The notes beneath the pieces are model-generated. The model was not told the origin of the DNA. It saw only the letters and a program-made list of their open reading frames with translations, and made no database searches. From contig JBIQJM010000009.1 of the NCBI GenBank assembly GCA_044507525.1, positions 1 through 64,000 on the forward strand: a stretch of DNA of 64,000 nucleotides. Direction: 5' to 3'. Every line of letters starts with the position of its first letter. Position 1 is the stretch's first letter. Position numbers and translations under genes: made by a program. This document shows, piece after piece, positions 1 through 8,390 of this stretch. Source of the stretch: Zeimonas sp044507525 (GTDB lineage: Bacteria; Pseudomonadota; Gammaproteobacteria; Burkholderiales; Burkholderiaceae_E).

Positions 1-94
1 CAGAGGCCGCTCGGGCTACCCGAGTTGGTCCGAGACCTGAAGATACAAGGCCGCTGCGCGTCCCGCCGCGGATCGCAACGCAGGCAGTCGAACG

Positions 95-1306
95 ATGACG
101 ACGTCGCCCGGACCGCAATGCGCCGCCGGCCTTCTGCTCGCGGCGCTCCTCGCATCGCCCGCTGCGCATGCGCAGGCCGCGATCGTCGCGAAGGGCTGCG
201 CGGTCGACGAAGTCGCCGCCGCCATCGCGCTGGCGCACGATGGCGACACGGTGACGATTCCGAAGGGCTCGTGCCGGTGGCTCTCCGGCATCGAGACCGC
301 GAAGCAGATCTCGCTGCAGGGAGCCTCGCCCGGCGCGGTGACGATCACGCACGCGGCCGGCGACCAGGCCTTGCTGCGGATGACGACGGGCCCGCGATAC
401 TCGATCCGCATCGCGAACCTGCGCTTCCTGCCCGGCAACGGCAGCGGCGCCTACGTGGAGTTGCGGGGAACGGGAAAGCCCGCGCTGATGCACGACGTCT
501 ACTTCAACGTGCCGGACGGCCAGTTGCAGACGGCGGTGCGGTGGTTCGCCCGCGGCGGCCTCGTCTGGCGTGCGACCTTCGAGAGCACCGACCCGGGAGG
601 TTCGCAGAGCGGATGCCTCGTCGTGCGCAATCCGGCGATTCCGTGGGAAGCCGCGTCGACGATGGGAACGCTGGACGTCGACGGAACGAGCAACCTGTAC
701 GTCGAGGATTCGGTCTTCCGCAACGTCGGATCCTGCCCGGACGTCGACGACAACGGACGGGTCGTCGTCCGGTACTCCCGCATCGTCGGTTCGAGCGCCA
801 CGACGCACGGGTCGACCAGCGCACAGGGCGGTCGCCAGGTCGAGCTGTACGGGAACTCCTACAGCTACCCCGACCGCACGCGCAACATCAATCGCTACTT
901 CTGGTTTCGCGGGGGCACCGCGGTCATCACCGGCAACACGGTCGAGAAGATCGAGGGCCCCATGTGGGGCTCCAAGCTCTCGTTCTCCTTCACCATCGAG
1001 AACACGCAGCGCAGGACACACGCCGGGTGCTGCGTGCAGTACATGTGCTGGCACCAGCCGGGCTCCGGCGGCGACGGCGCCTCGCAGGTGCCGGATCCGG
1101 TCTACATCTGGAACAACACGGGCAGCGGAGCATCGGCGATCGGCACCAGCGGCGCCGACCGCGAGACCTGCGGATCGCGCCATGCGACCGACGATTTCTT
1201 CCGGCCCGGGCGCGACTACTTCATCGAGCAGGGTCCGAAACCGGGCTACGTGCCCTACCCCTACCCGCATCCGCTGCGCGCACGTGCCGCCTCGCCGGGC
1301 GGCTGA
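95..1306 (+). CDS. Secreted right-handed beta-helix (pectate-lyase-fold) protein
   Basis: The 403-residue product begins with a clear Sec signal peptide: a short polar n-region, a hydrophobic stretch at about residues 10-22, and likely cleavage after AHA near residue 27. The mature part has short repeating strands rich in V/I/N/G with recurrent polar turns, as in right-handed parallel beta-helix proteins and polysaccharide lyases. A Cys-rich patch (AGCCVQYMC) lies near residue 310. No catalytic residues can be assigned, so lyase activity is inference. It sits at the edge of a polysaccharide locus, where such proteins often trim or bind the polymer. Its 3' end overlaps the convergent polymerase gene by about 86 bases. 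The start is the first ATG of the frame that gives a signal peptide; the ribosome site is weak. Confidence 0.72.
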   Translation: MTTSPGPQCAAGLLLAALLASPAAHAQAAIVAKGCAVDEVAAAIALAHDGDTVTIPKGSCRWLSGIETAKQISLQGASPGAVTITHAAGDQALLRMTTGPRYSIRIANLRFLPGNGSGAYVELRGTGKPALMHDVYFNVPDGQLQTAVRWFARGGLVWRATFESTDPGGSQSGCLVVRNPAIPWEAASTMGTLDVDGTSNLYVEDSVFRNVGSCPDVDDNGRVVVRYSRIVGSSATTHGSTSAQGGRQVELYGNSYSYPDRTRNINRYFWFRGGTAVITGNTVEKIEGPMWGSKLSFSFTIENTQRRTHAGCCVQYMCWHQPGSGGDGASQVPDPVYIWNNTGSGASAIGTSGADRETCGSRHATDDFFRPGRDYFIEQGPKPGYVPYPYPHPLRARAASPGG

Positions 1307-2639
1307 CGAAAGTCCTTCGACCGGACCGCGACAGCACGGGCGCGGAGACCGCGCCGAGCAGGAAGGCGATCCACAGCAGGTGGTTGCGCAGGGCCGCCTC
1401 GGTCACGTTGTACAACAGGAGCACGGCCCAGAAGGCCAGGTACAGCGACCACTGGCCCGGCGATTGCGCGAAGCGGCGAACGATCGCGAGATACGCACCG
1501 ACCAGATACGCGAGCAGCAGCAGCAGGCCGACGAGGCCGAGGTTCAGGTAGATCTCGAGGTAGCCGTTGTGCGCCTGGCCGATGTTGCCGAAATGCTCGA
1601 GGACCCAGAGCCTGCGCTCGCCCAGCCAGAAGGACTCGTAGCCGGTTCCGACGAGCGGATTGGTGTCGGCGGCGAGCACCACGCGCCAGATGTCGGCCCT
1701 GCCGGTGAGGTCGGGATCGCGCCCGACCGCTTCGGCGACGAGCGCGACGGGATCGACGCCGGCGAACTGGAGCAGCGCGTAGGACGAGAAGCCGAGCGGG
1801 AGGAGCGCGGCGAAGGCGACGGGATGACGTCGCACGACCCGCAAGCGAGCCGCGAACAGGATCGCGAGGCCGACCGCGCCGCAGACGATCGAGGTCGCGC
1901 TGTCGGCGCGATACAGCAGCCAGGACGTCATCGCGAGGAACACGAGGTCGATGCCGACGCGCAGCGTATCGGCGCTCGCCAGCCGGCGCGGCCGGTGCTG
2001 CAGCGCGTCCCAGGTGAAGTAGAGCCCGCTGACCAGGCAGAGCGCGCCGAGCGTGTTCTTGCTCGTCGCGACGCCGATGAAGTAGGCCTGTCCGCCCGAC
2101 GGGCCGTATTCGCGCGCGAGTTCCGGGTAGTACTTCGCGAGGATCACCGACAGCGAGACGAGGACGAAGCAGGTTCGCCGCAACAGCAGCATCGCCGCGT
2201 CGGGTCGATACGGATCCGACAGCGCGACCAGCACGATCAGGTAGACGCCGAAATCGCGAACCCATCGCTTGAACGCGATGGTCGGGTAATCGGACCAGCC
2301 GACGCTGAGCAACGCGTACGCGAGGAACGCGACCAGCATCGCATTCCCGGCGAGGATCCGCGTCCACTGCAGCGAGCCGGCGCGCCGCAGCAGGATCGCG
2401 AATGCGACCAGGCTCTGCAGCAGGTAGCTTGCTCGGTCGAGCGCGTTCCCCTCGCTCACCAGCTGCGTCGAATCGGCACCGACGCCCAGCCACTGCGACG
2501 GCAGGCGCGATGCGGTGACGAGGAGCCAGGCAAGCGAAACGTACAGGGCCGCCGAAGGCCTGGGCCTGCTCGCGGGGTCGAAGCGCCAGAGGACGACCAG
2601 CAGGCATGCCCACAGCGGGAGTGCGATCGAGGCGAGCAT
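1221..2639 (-). CDS. O-antigen polymerase/ligase family membrane protein (Wzy/WaaL-like)
   Basis: A polytopic membrane protein of about 472 residues with roughly ten hydrophobic segments and one larger periplasmic loop at about residues 270-350. That loop carries GRADIWR and GTGYESFWLG followed by AHNGYLEIYLNLGLVG, the hallmark loop of the Wzy_C/O-antigen ligase family. It would polymerise or ligate lipid-linked repeat units at the periplasmic face. Start choice is uncertain. ATG at 2639 opens the first membrane helix, but its AAGGAG sits immediately beside it. ATG at 2693 has no ribosome site and would add 18 residues. The gene is divergent from the GT2 gene at 2753, and its C-terminus reads convergently into the beta-helix gene. 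Confidence 0.85.
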   Translation of the reverse strand: MLASIALPLWACLLVVLWRFDPASRPRPSAALYVSLAWLLVTASRLPSQWLGVGADSTQLVSEGNALDRASYLLQSLVAFAILLRRAGSLQWTRILAGNAMLVAFLAYALLSVGWSDYPTIAFKRWVRDFGVYLIVLVALSDPYRPDAAMLLLRRTCFVLVSLSVILAKYYPELAREYGPSGGQAYFIGVATSKNTLGALCLVSGLYFTWDALQHRPRRLASADTLRVGIDLVFLAMTSWLLYRADSATSIVCGAVGLAILFAARLRVVRRHPVAFAALLPLGFSSYALLQFAGVDPVALVAEAVGRDPDLTGRADIWRVVLAADTNPLVGTGYESFWLGERRLWVLEHFGNIGQAHNGYLEIYLNLGLVGLLLLLAYLVGAYLAIVRRFAQSPGQWSLYLAFWAVLLLYNVTEAALRNHLLWIAFLLGAVSAPVLSRSGRRTFVSRPARRHVRAADAGRGRARSPVSDPAR

Positions 2640-2687
2640 CTCCTTGCGCCCGGTGCCGCGGCCGACGCGTCCAACATAGCACGGTTC

Positions 2688-2717
2688 TTCCATTGCGCGA
2701 GTGCTGCGACGTATGAT
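2688..2717 (+). promoter_or_regulatory. Putative sigma70 promoter for the GT2 gene
   Basis: TATGAT (2712-2717, five of six matches to TATAAT) lies 18 bases after a weak TTCCAT -35 (2688-2693). It points toward the glycosyltransferase ATG at 2753, leaving a leader of about 30 bases that contains GAGGAG at a good distance. This is based on motif match only. Confidence 0.35.
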
Positions 2718-2752
2718 CGAAAGGCGGCGGACGATGCAAGCGAGGAGTCGCC

Positions 2753-3871
2753 ATGAATGCTGTTCCACAGCGCAGTCGCGAGACCGCAAAGATCTCGTGG
2801 GTGGTACCGGCCTTCAACGAAGTCGACGTCCTGCCCGAGTTCCATCGTCGCGCGTCGGCCGTCGCCGACGGCCTGCCCTACCGCTGCGAGTTCGTCTACG
2901 TGAACGACGGCAGCACCGACGGCACCTGGTCGGTGCTGCGGCAGCTCGCCTCGTCCGACAAGCGGGTGCGGCTCGTCGACCTCAGCCGGAACTTCGGCAA
3001 GGAAGCCGCGATGACGGCGGGCCTCGACTTCGCCGACGGCGACGCGGTCGTGGTCATCGATGCCGATCTGCAGGACCCGCCCGAAGTCGTCCCGGCGCTC
3101 GTTCGCGAATGGGAGAACGGCTACGAGGTCGTGTACGGCAAGCGCAGCGTCCGGCGCGGCGAGACGCTCGTCAAGCGCACGACGGCGCATCTGTTCTACC
3201 GCCTGATCCGCCACATGAACCGCGTGGAGATCCCGGCGGACACCGGCGACTTCCGCCTGATGGATCGACAAGCCGTCGAAGCGCTGTCGCGCCTGCGGGA
3301 GAGCCACCGCTTCATGAAGGGACTCTTCGCCTGGATCGGATTCCCGCAGAAGGCGGTCGAGTACGACCGTGATCCGCGCTACTCGGGATCCTCGAAGTTC
3401 AACTACTGGAAGCTGTGGAACTTCGCGATCGAGGGCTTCACGTCGTTCACGATCGCGCCGCTGAAGGTCGCCACCTACCTCGGCATCCTGACCGCCACGT
3501 TCGCGTTCGCCTACGCCGCCTTCATCGTCCTGCGCACGCTGCTGTACGGAGACCCGGTGCGCGGCTATCCGTCGCTCGTCACCATCGTGCTCTTCGTGGG
3601 AGGCGTGCAACTGCTGTCGATCGGGATCCTCGGGGAGTACGTCGGGCGCATGTTCAACGAGACCAAGCGCCGCCCCCTCTACCTGGTGCGGGAATCGGTT
3701 CCTCCCGCATCCGATCCGAACGATCGGCTGCGGCTGCAGCTCTCCGGCCGGCAGGCAGCGCAGCGGCGCGAGGAGGTCGCGGCGCGCGAACTCGACGTCG
3801 TTGCCGCGAGCGGATCGGAGTCCGCCGCTTCGATGCTGGCGGACGGAAGCGCCCCGCTGCCCCTGCGCTGA
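2753..3871 (+). CDS. Family 2 glycosyltransferase, DPM1/GtrB type, membrane anchored
   Basis: The 372-residue protein has a GT-A catalytic domain at about residues 13-225 with NDGSTDGT near residue 50 and the metal-binding DADLQDPPE near residue 103. Two membrane helices follow at about 240-300, then a charged tail of about 55 residues. This is the architecture of polyprenyl-phosphate glycosyltransferases such as GtrB, ArnC and dolichyl-phosphate mannose synthase, which load one sugar onto undecaprenyl phosphate at the inner membrane. Inference: it supplies a lipid-linked sugar that decorates the polymer made by this locus. The start ATG is preceded by GAGGAG about seven bases upstream. It is divergent from the Wzy-like gene and followed after 37 bases by the nucleotidyltransferase-like gene. 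Confidence 0.88.
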   Translation: MNAVPQRSRETAKISWVVPAFNEVDVLPEFHRRASAVADGLPYRCEFVYVNDGSTDGTWSVLRQLASSDKRVRLVDLSRNFGKEAAMTAGLDFADGDAVVVIDADLQDPPEVVPALVREWENGYEVVYGKRSVRRGETLVKRTTAHLFYRLIRHMNRVEIPADTGDFRLMDRQAVEALSRLRESHRFMKGLFAWIGFPQKAVEYDRDPRYSGSSKFNYWKLWNFAIEGFTSFTIAPLKVATYLGILTATFAFAYAAFIVLRTLLYGDPVRGYPSLVTIVLFVGGVQLLSIGILGEYVGRMFNETKRRPLYLVRESVPPASDPNDRLRLQLSGRQAAQRREEVAARELDVVAASGSESAASMLADGSAPLPLR

Positions 3872-3908
3872 ATCCGCGGAAGCGCCGCGGGAGGCAAGGC
3901 GCTTCCGG

Positions 3909-5093
3909 ATGCCGGCTGCCACGAAGGAGCTCATGCTCGCGCTGCTGCGCGCCGCCGCGCATCCGGCCGGCGCGCAAGGCGACGCCGGGAACGACACGAC
4001 CCGCATGCCCGGGGCCCTCGCGCCGCCCAGGGAAGGATTCGATCCGGCGGCGCTCGACTATGTCGTCTCGGGTGGGCTGGCGCCTTTGCTGCATCGGACA
4101 CTGGGCGCGCGGGTCGAGGACCTGCCCCGGTGGCAGCGCGACGCACTGATCGGCGCGGAGCTCACGGCGATGGTGCGGCATCGCCGGCTGGTCGACACCG
4201 CTGCGGAGCTCGTCGACCTGTGCGCGGAACGCTCGATCCCGGTCACGCTGCTGAAGGGGATCTCGGTCAGCGAACGACACTTCGACGCCGGGCACCTGCG
4301 CCCCATGGGCGACCTCGACATCCTCGTGTCGCCGGATGCGCGCCGGCCGGTCGAAGCCGCGTTGCGCGCGCGCGGATACCGCCCCGACCCGGGCGACTGG
4401 AGCGAAGCGGCACACGGAGCGCCGCACCGGCACCCCGGCACGGACGTGTGGGTGGAAGTCCACGACCGCCTCTTCGCGGGCCACCAGGCGCCCTCCTGCC
4501 CGATGTTCGCGCCCGGGGGGATCGGCGCGCATCTCGTGCGCTCGAGCTTCCAGGGCAGGCCGGTGTGCGTGCTCGGCGACGAATACCAGCTCGTGTACAT
4601 CGCCACCTACTGGCTGCGCGACCTGTCGATGCACGCGGTGCATCCGAGCTTCGTCATCCCGTTGCTCGACGCCGTGCGACTGCTGCGCAACGTCGGCGAT
4701 CGACTCGACTGGAACACGGTGCGTTCGCTGCTCGGGGACGATATCGCCGCGGCATCGCTGTACGTGACGCTGTCGTACCTCGAGCGGCATCGGCTCGCGC
4801 CCGAAGGCCCGGGCGTGCTGCCGACGCTCGCGCAGCTGCAGCGGCGTGTCGGGTCCGCCGAGCTTCGACTGCTGCACGCGGCGCTCGACCGCTACCTGCT
4901 CGGAGGGGAATCGCCGCTGATGGGATGGCGCACCAGCCTTCTGTGGGATGCGCTGCTCTCGCCCGGCACGCCCGCCGCGAAGATGCTCGCACTGCCCTGG
5001 CGCATCGTGTTCCCGCAGGCAGTGCCCGACCGCTACAGCCTGCGCCACGTGGTGCGGATGGCGCGCGGTCTGCGTCGGGCGACCCGCCGATAG
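3909..5093 (+). CDS. Nucleotidyltransferase-like protein (NTP_transf_5 type)
   Basis: The 394-residue soluble protein contains LLKGISVSERHF followed by HLRPMGDLDILV at about residues 114-140. This is the strand-loop-DxD signature of the nucleotidyltransferase superfamily group (PF14907) repeatedly found in polysaccharide and lasso-peptide clusters. WVEVHDRL at about residue 180 continues the fold. The biochemical role of this family in polysaccharide loci is not established, so the substrate is unknown. ATG at 3909 is preferred because an earlier in-frame ATG (3801) would overlap the preceding glycosyltransferase by 71 bases. It is probably co-transcribed with that gene. Its stop is four bases from the end of the convergent CpsD-like gene. 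Confidence 0.72.
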   Translation: MPAATKELMLALLRAAAHPAGAQGDAGNDTTRMPGALAPPREGFDPAALDYVVSGGLAPLLHRTLGARVEDLPRWQRDALIGAELTAMVRHRRLVDTAAELVDLCAERSIPVTLLKGISVSERHFDAGHLRPMGDLDILVSPDARRPVEAALRARGYRPDPGDWSEAAHGAPHRHPGTDVWVEVHDRLFAGHQAPSCPMFAPGGIGAHLVRSSFQGRPVCVLGDEYQLVYIATYWLRDLSMHAVHPSFVIPLLDAVRLLRNVGDRLDWNTVRSLLGDDIAAASLYVTLSYLERHRLAPEGPGVLPTLAQLQRRVGSAELRLLHAALDRYLLGGESPLMGWRTSLLWDALLSPGTPAAKMLALPWRIVFPQAVPDRYSLRHVVRMARGLRRATRR

Positions 5094-5097
5094 CCGG

Positions 5098-5868
5098 TCA
5101 GCCGGTGGGGCTCAACCACTTCGGGACGTACCGCCTGTAGCGGTTGAGCACCACCCCGGCGAGATGACCGTGCGCACGATCGATCTGCTCGCGAGCCCAC
5201 AGGGCCGTCTCGCTGCGCGTCTGTCCCGCGCGAACGACGAGCACGACGCTGTCGGACTTGTTGCACAGCACGAGAGTCTCGGGGTGATCCTGCAGCGACG
5301 GAGCGTCGATGACGACGTGGTCGAAGCTCGTGCGGGCCCGCACGAGGAACTCGTCGAAGGCGCACGACTGGACGACCTGGAACACCATGCGCCCCAGGCT
5401 CTCGCTCGACAGGCGATACAGGTGCGCCGGTTCCTGCGGAGCGCCGTCCGGCTCCCTGCGGTTCTCCAGCCACGCATTCAGGTCGGGGTTGCGCTGCAGC
5501 GGTGCGCGCTGCGCACGCGGCGCGTCGAAATCGATCAACAGGACGCGGCTCTCCGGATTGCGCGCGAGCGCACCGGCGAAGTTGGAGGCGACGGTGGAAG
5601 CGCCGCAGCCTTTCGACGCGCCGACGAAGACCGTGACGTTCTTCGAGGCGCCTTCGCCATGGCTCAGCCACAACCCCGTCTGGATCGCCTCGCAGCGGTC
5701 CATCGCGAGCGGATGGAACGGGAAGAAGGGCCGGCGCAGTGCGCCGCTCGTCCTGCCGATGGCGGACGGTTCCCGCGTCCGAGGCGCGGCGGTCTCGACC
5801 ACACCCGGCGTCGAGGGATCGGCGCCACCCGGCATGTGGAGCCACGCTTCGTCCTTCAACTTGCGCAC
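5098..5868 (-). CDS. CpsD/CapB-like P-loop ATPase (BY-kinase fold)
   Basis: The 256-residue soluble protein has a deviant Walker A motif GASKGCGAST at about residue 83, a Walker A'-type LLIDFDAP at about 109, and VVIDAPSL near 185. This is the MinD/ParA-like fold of bacterial tyrosine kinases (Wzc C-terminal domain, CapB, CpsD). Such proteins control polymer length and export with a Wzc/CapA membrane partner. No membrane segment or chain-length domain is present. The C-terminus has only two tyrosines (NRYRRY) instead of a Tyr cluster, so autophosphorylation is doubtful. No Wzz/Wzc partner is seen in the window. It is divergent from the UDP-sugar dehydrogenase gene across a 219-base gap. Confidence 0.75.
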   Translation of the reverse strand: MRKLKDEAWLHMPGGADPSTPGVVETAAPRTREPSAIGRTSGALRRPFFPFHPLAMDRCEAIQTGLWLSHGEGASKNVTVFVGASKGCGASTVASNFAGALARNPESRVLLIDFDAPRAQRAPLQRNPDLNAWLENRREPDGAPQEPAHLYRLSSESLGRMVFQVVQSCAFDEFLVRARTSFDHVVIDAPSLQDHPETLVLCNKSDSVVLVVRAGQTRSETALWAREQIDRAHGHLAGVVLNRYRRYVPKWLSPTG

Positions 5869-6087
5869 TTCCTCGACGTACGGTTGCGCGGCGACGAAAC
5901 AGGAAGGGACCGTGACGACGGATCGCCCCGGAACCCTGTGCGGGAAGGGTACTACGGATCGGAACCCCTCGGAAGCAGTGGCAGCACGCGATCGGCGTTG
6001 TCAAACGCGCGGGCAGGACGCATTCTTCGCACTGACCGGAGTCGTTCAGCGCCGTCGGCGCCGTCGAGGAAGACGAGGACGAACACG
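5869..6087. other. Divergent intergenic region between the CpsD-like gene and the UDP-sugar dehydrogenase gene
   Basis: This 219-base gap must carry promoters for both flanking genes. No consensus -10/-35 pair, sigma54 -24/-12 element or operator palindrome stands out. GAGGA lies about eight bases before the dehydrogenase ATG at 6088 and serves as its ribosome site. Confidence 0.4.
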
Positions 6088-7380
6088 ATGCGGATCACGG
6101 TCGTCGGAGGGGGGCGCATGGGGCTGCCCCTGGCGTGCACCTTCGCGCGCCATGGTGCCGAGGTCACGGTCGCGGACGTCGATCCCGATCTCGTCGAATG
6201 CCTCGAGGCCGGCCGCTGCCCGTACGCGGAACCGGGTCTCGACGGCCTGGTGGGTGAAATGCACGCCGCCGGGCTTCTTCGCGCGACGCGCGATACGACC
6301 GCCGCCAGCGCGCGCAGCGACGCCGCCGTGATCATCGTGCCGGCGCATCTGACGCCGCAACGCGATATCGATCTCGGCGTACTGGAAGAGGCATCGGCCG
6401 CCGTGGGACAGGGACTGCGCGCCGGCACGCTCGTGGTCTACGAGACGACGGTGAGCGTCGGCGCCACCCGCAAGCGACTGGTTCCGGTGCTGGAGCGTTG
6501 CAGCGGCCTGCAGGCGGGAAGCGACCTGTTCGTCGCGTACAGCCCGGAACGCGTGAAGGCCAACCACGTGCTGGCCCGACTGGGCGATACGCCGAAGGTC
6601 GTCGGCGGATTCGACGAAGGCTCGCTGCGCAGGGCAGTCGACCTGTACACGCGCTACCTGGGCGCACCCGTCGAGGAAAGCGCGTCGCTCGAGGCAGCCG
6701 AGATGACGAAGCTGCTCGGAATGCTCTACCGCGACGTCAACATCGGGCTGGCGAACGAGATGGCGGCCTTCTGCGAGCTCGCGGGGGTCGACTTCGAGGC
6801 GGTGCGCAGGGCGGCGAACGGCGACGGCGAAGCGCGCGTGCTCGCTGCGGGCATCGGCGTGGGCGGGCATTGCACGCCGGTCTATCCCTACTTCCTCACG
6901 CGCGAATCGCGCAGGCTCGGCTTGCCGCAGCGGCTGTCCGAGGCGGCGCGCGAGATCAACGACCTGCAGCCGGAACGGCAACTGCGCCGCCTCGAGGCCG
7001 GATGGCGGCGGCTGGCGAACGCACGCGTGCACCTGCTCGGCCTGGGCTTTCGCCCCGGCGTGAAGGTCGACACGCTCAGTCCGGCCTATGCCCTGCGCGA
7101 CCTGCTGCTCGAGCGGAACGCTTCGGTCACGCTGTCGGATCCGTACTACTCGCCCGAGGAAGTGCGCAAGGCCGGATTCGAGCCCGGCGCGCCGGAGCAG
7201 GCGCAGGTCGTCATCCTGAACACCGCGCACTCCGAGTATGCGTGCGTCGACTTCGGAGCGTGGCGGCAGGCCGGCGTGCAGGCGGTGGTCGACGGACGCA
7301 ATGCGTGGGACCCGCGGTCGGCGCGTGCGGCCGGCCTCGCCTACTTCGGCATCGGCAAGCCCTTCGAGCCGCCTGCCTAG
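6088..7380 (+). CDS. UDP-sugar 6-dehydrogenase, UDP-HexNAc dehydrogenase type (WbpA/WecC-like)
   Basis: The 430-residue protein has an N-terminal Rossmann motif (VGGGRMGLP, residues 6-14), the central dimer-helix signature EAAEMTKLL with Lys208 and NIGLANE, and catalytic Cys262 in GVGGHCTPVYPYF. The GGHC-PV-PYF form of the cysteine loop is typical of UDP-GlcNAc/UDP-ManNAc dehydrogenases rather than UDP-glucose dehydrogenase. It would oxidise C6 of a UDP-HexNAc to the uronic acid with two NAD+. With the WbpD-, WbpB- and WbpE-like genes at 29-32 kb it supplies the first step toward a 2,3-diacetamido-hexuronic acid, although it lies 23 kb away. Its last four bases overlap the convergent GT2 gene. 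Much longer in-frame ORFs upstream are artefacts of high GC. Confidence 0.86.
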   Translation: MRITVVGGGRMGLPLACTFARHGAEVTVADVDPDLVECLEAGRCPYAEPGLDGLVGEMHAAGLLRATRDTTAASARSDAAVIIVPAHLTPQRDIDLGVLEEASAAVGQGLRAGTLVVYETTVSVGATRKRLVPVLERCSGLQAGSDLFVAYSPERVKANHVLARLGDTPKVVGGFDEGSLRRAVDLYTRYLGAPVEESASLEAAEMTKLLGMLYRDVNIGLANEMAAFCELAGVDFEAVRRAANGDGEARVLAAGIGVGGHCTPVYPYFLTRESRRLGLPQRLSEAAREINDLQPERQLRRLEAGWRRLANARVHLLGLGFRPGVKVDTLSPAYALRDLLLERNASVTLSDPYYSPEEVRKAGFEPGAPEQAQVVILNTAHSEYACVDFGAWRQAGVQAVVDGRNAWDPRSARAAGLAYFGIGKPFEPPA

Positions 7381-8390
7381 CCCGGCCGCGGCCTCGACGA
7401 GGAAGCAGCGCTGCGGGACGGCCAGCGGGCCGCCAGCGCCGCGCCGGGCAGGTACGAGATCGCGTATCGCGCGACGGAACGCCACGACCGGTCGGCGACG
7501 AACGCACGCCGGTACGAATCCCTCGCCGCTGCCCTGTCCCCGGCCAGCATCAGGAGGTTTCCGATCGCGCGACGATTGTTTCCGATGACCGCGGCGAGCG
7601 CCCTGCGCTGCGCGTAGCGCAGCGGCTGCGTCGCTCCGAGCTTCTCGTAGACGACTTCGTTCGCCTTGCGCGCACCGATCCAGTCCTTGCGGACCCAATC
7701 GGTGAGACATCGGGTCGTCTCGTCCCTGCGGTAGATGTCGACCAGTTCGTCCCGGATCAACCCGAAGTCGCCGTGCAAGGCGACACGCGCCATGAAGTCG
7801 AAATCCTCGGAGAGCACGAAACGGGTGTCGTACGGGCCCGCCTTCGCCACGGCGTCCCGGCGGAAGATCGTCGCGCCCACCTGCCACGGACCGTGCGAGA
7901 CCACGAAGGAGAAGGGATCGCGAACGAGCAGGTAGTCGCGACCGCGGAACGCCCGCATCGTCCCGTTGATCTCGAAGTACGTGCGGCTGCTGCCGTCGAG
8001 TTCGACGAGCCGGCAGTCCGTCGATTGCATCGACAACCCAGGGTTGCGGACCGCCCGCTCGATCTGCTTCGCGAGGTACTCCGGCTTCCATTCGTCGTCG
8101 GAATCCACGAAGGCCAGCCACTGCCCGCAGGCGACGGCGATTCCCGCGTTCCTCGCTGCGCTCGCCCCGCGGTTGTCCTGGCGGAGACAGCGGATGAGGT
8201 CTCCGTACCTGCCGAGCGCCTCGCGCGTCGAGTCGGTGGATCCGTCGTCCACGACGATGACCTCGCGGTTCGCGTAGGTCTGGTGCAGGACGCTGTCGAT
8301 CGCCTTGGTGACGAAGGCCGACCGGTTGTAGGTCGGTATGACGACGGACACGAGCGGCCCGAGCGCGGTCGTCGCCCGGGCCGGCTTCAC
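7377..8390 (-). CDS. Family 2 glycosyltransferase
   Basis: The 337-residue protein has a GT-A domain from residue 13 (VSVVIPTYNRS), with VDDGSTDST at about 47 and the DXD-like VDSDDEW near 96. A further region, LSEDFDFMARVALHG, near residue 195 is typical of GT2 enzymes that add a sugar to a growing repeat unit at the cytoplasmic membrane. No membrane helix is evident. The ATG overlaps the stop of the upstream GT gene by four bases (8387-8390), so the two are translationally coupled. The sugar and acceptor cannot be assigned. Confidence 0.87.
   Translation of the reverse strand: MKPARATTALGPLVSVVIPTYNRSAFVTKAIDSVLHQTYANREVIVVDDGSTDSTREALGRYGDLIRCLRQDNRGASAARNAGIAVACGQWLAFVDSDDEWKPEYLAKQIERAVRNPGLSMQSTDCRLVELDGSSRTYFEINGTMRAFRGRDYLLVRDPFSFVVSHGPWQVGATIFRRDAVAKAGPYDTRFVLSEDFDFMARVALHGDFGLIRDELVDIYRRDETTRCLTDWVRKDWIGARKANEVVYEKLGATQPLRYAQRRALAAVIGNNRRAIGNLLMLAGDRAAARDSYRRAFVADRSWRSVARYAISYLPGAALAARWPSRSAASSSRPRPG

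Noticed and set aside
4948..6087. Upstream extension of the UDP-sugar dehydrogenase frame
   Set aside because: The Rossmann start is at 6088 with a good ribosome site; the extension is low complexity and antisense to the CpsD-like gene.
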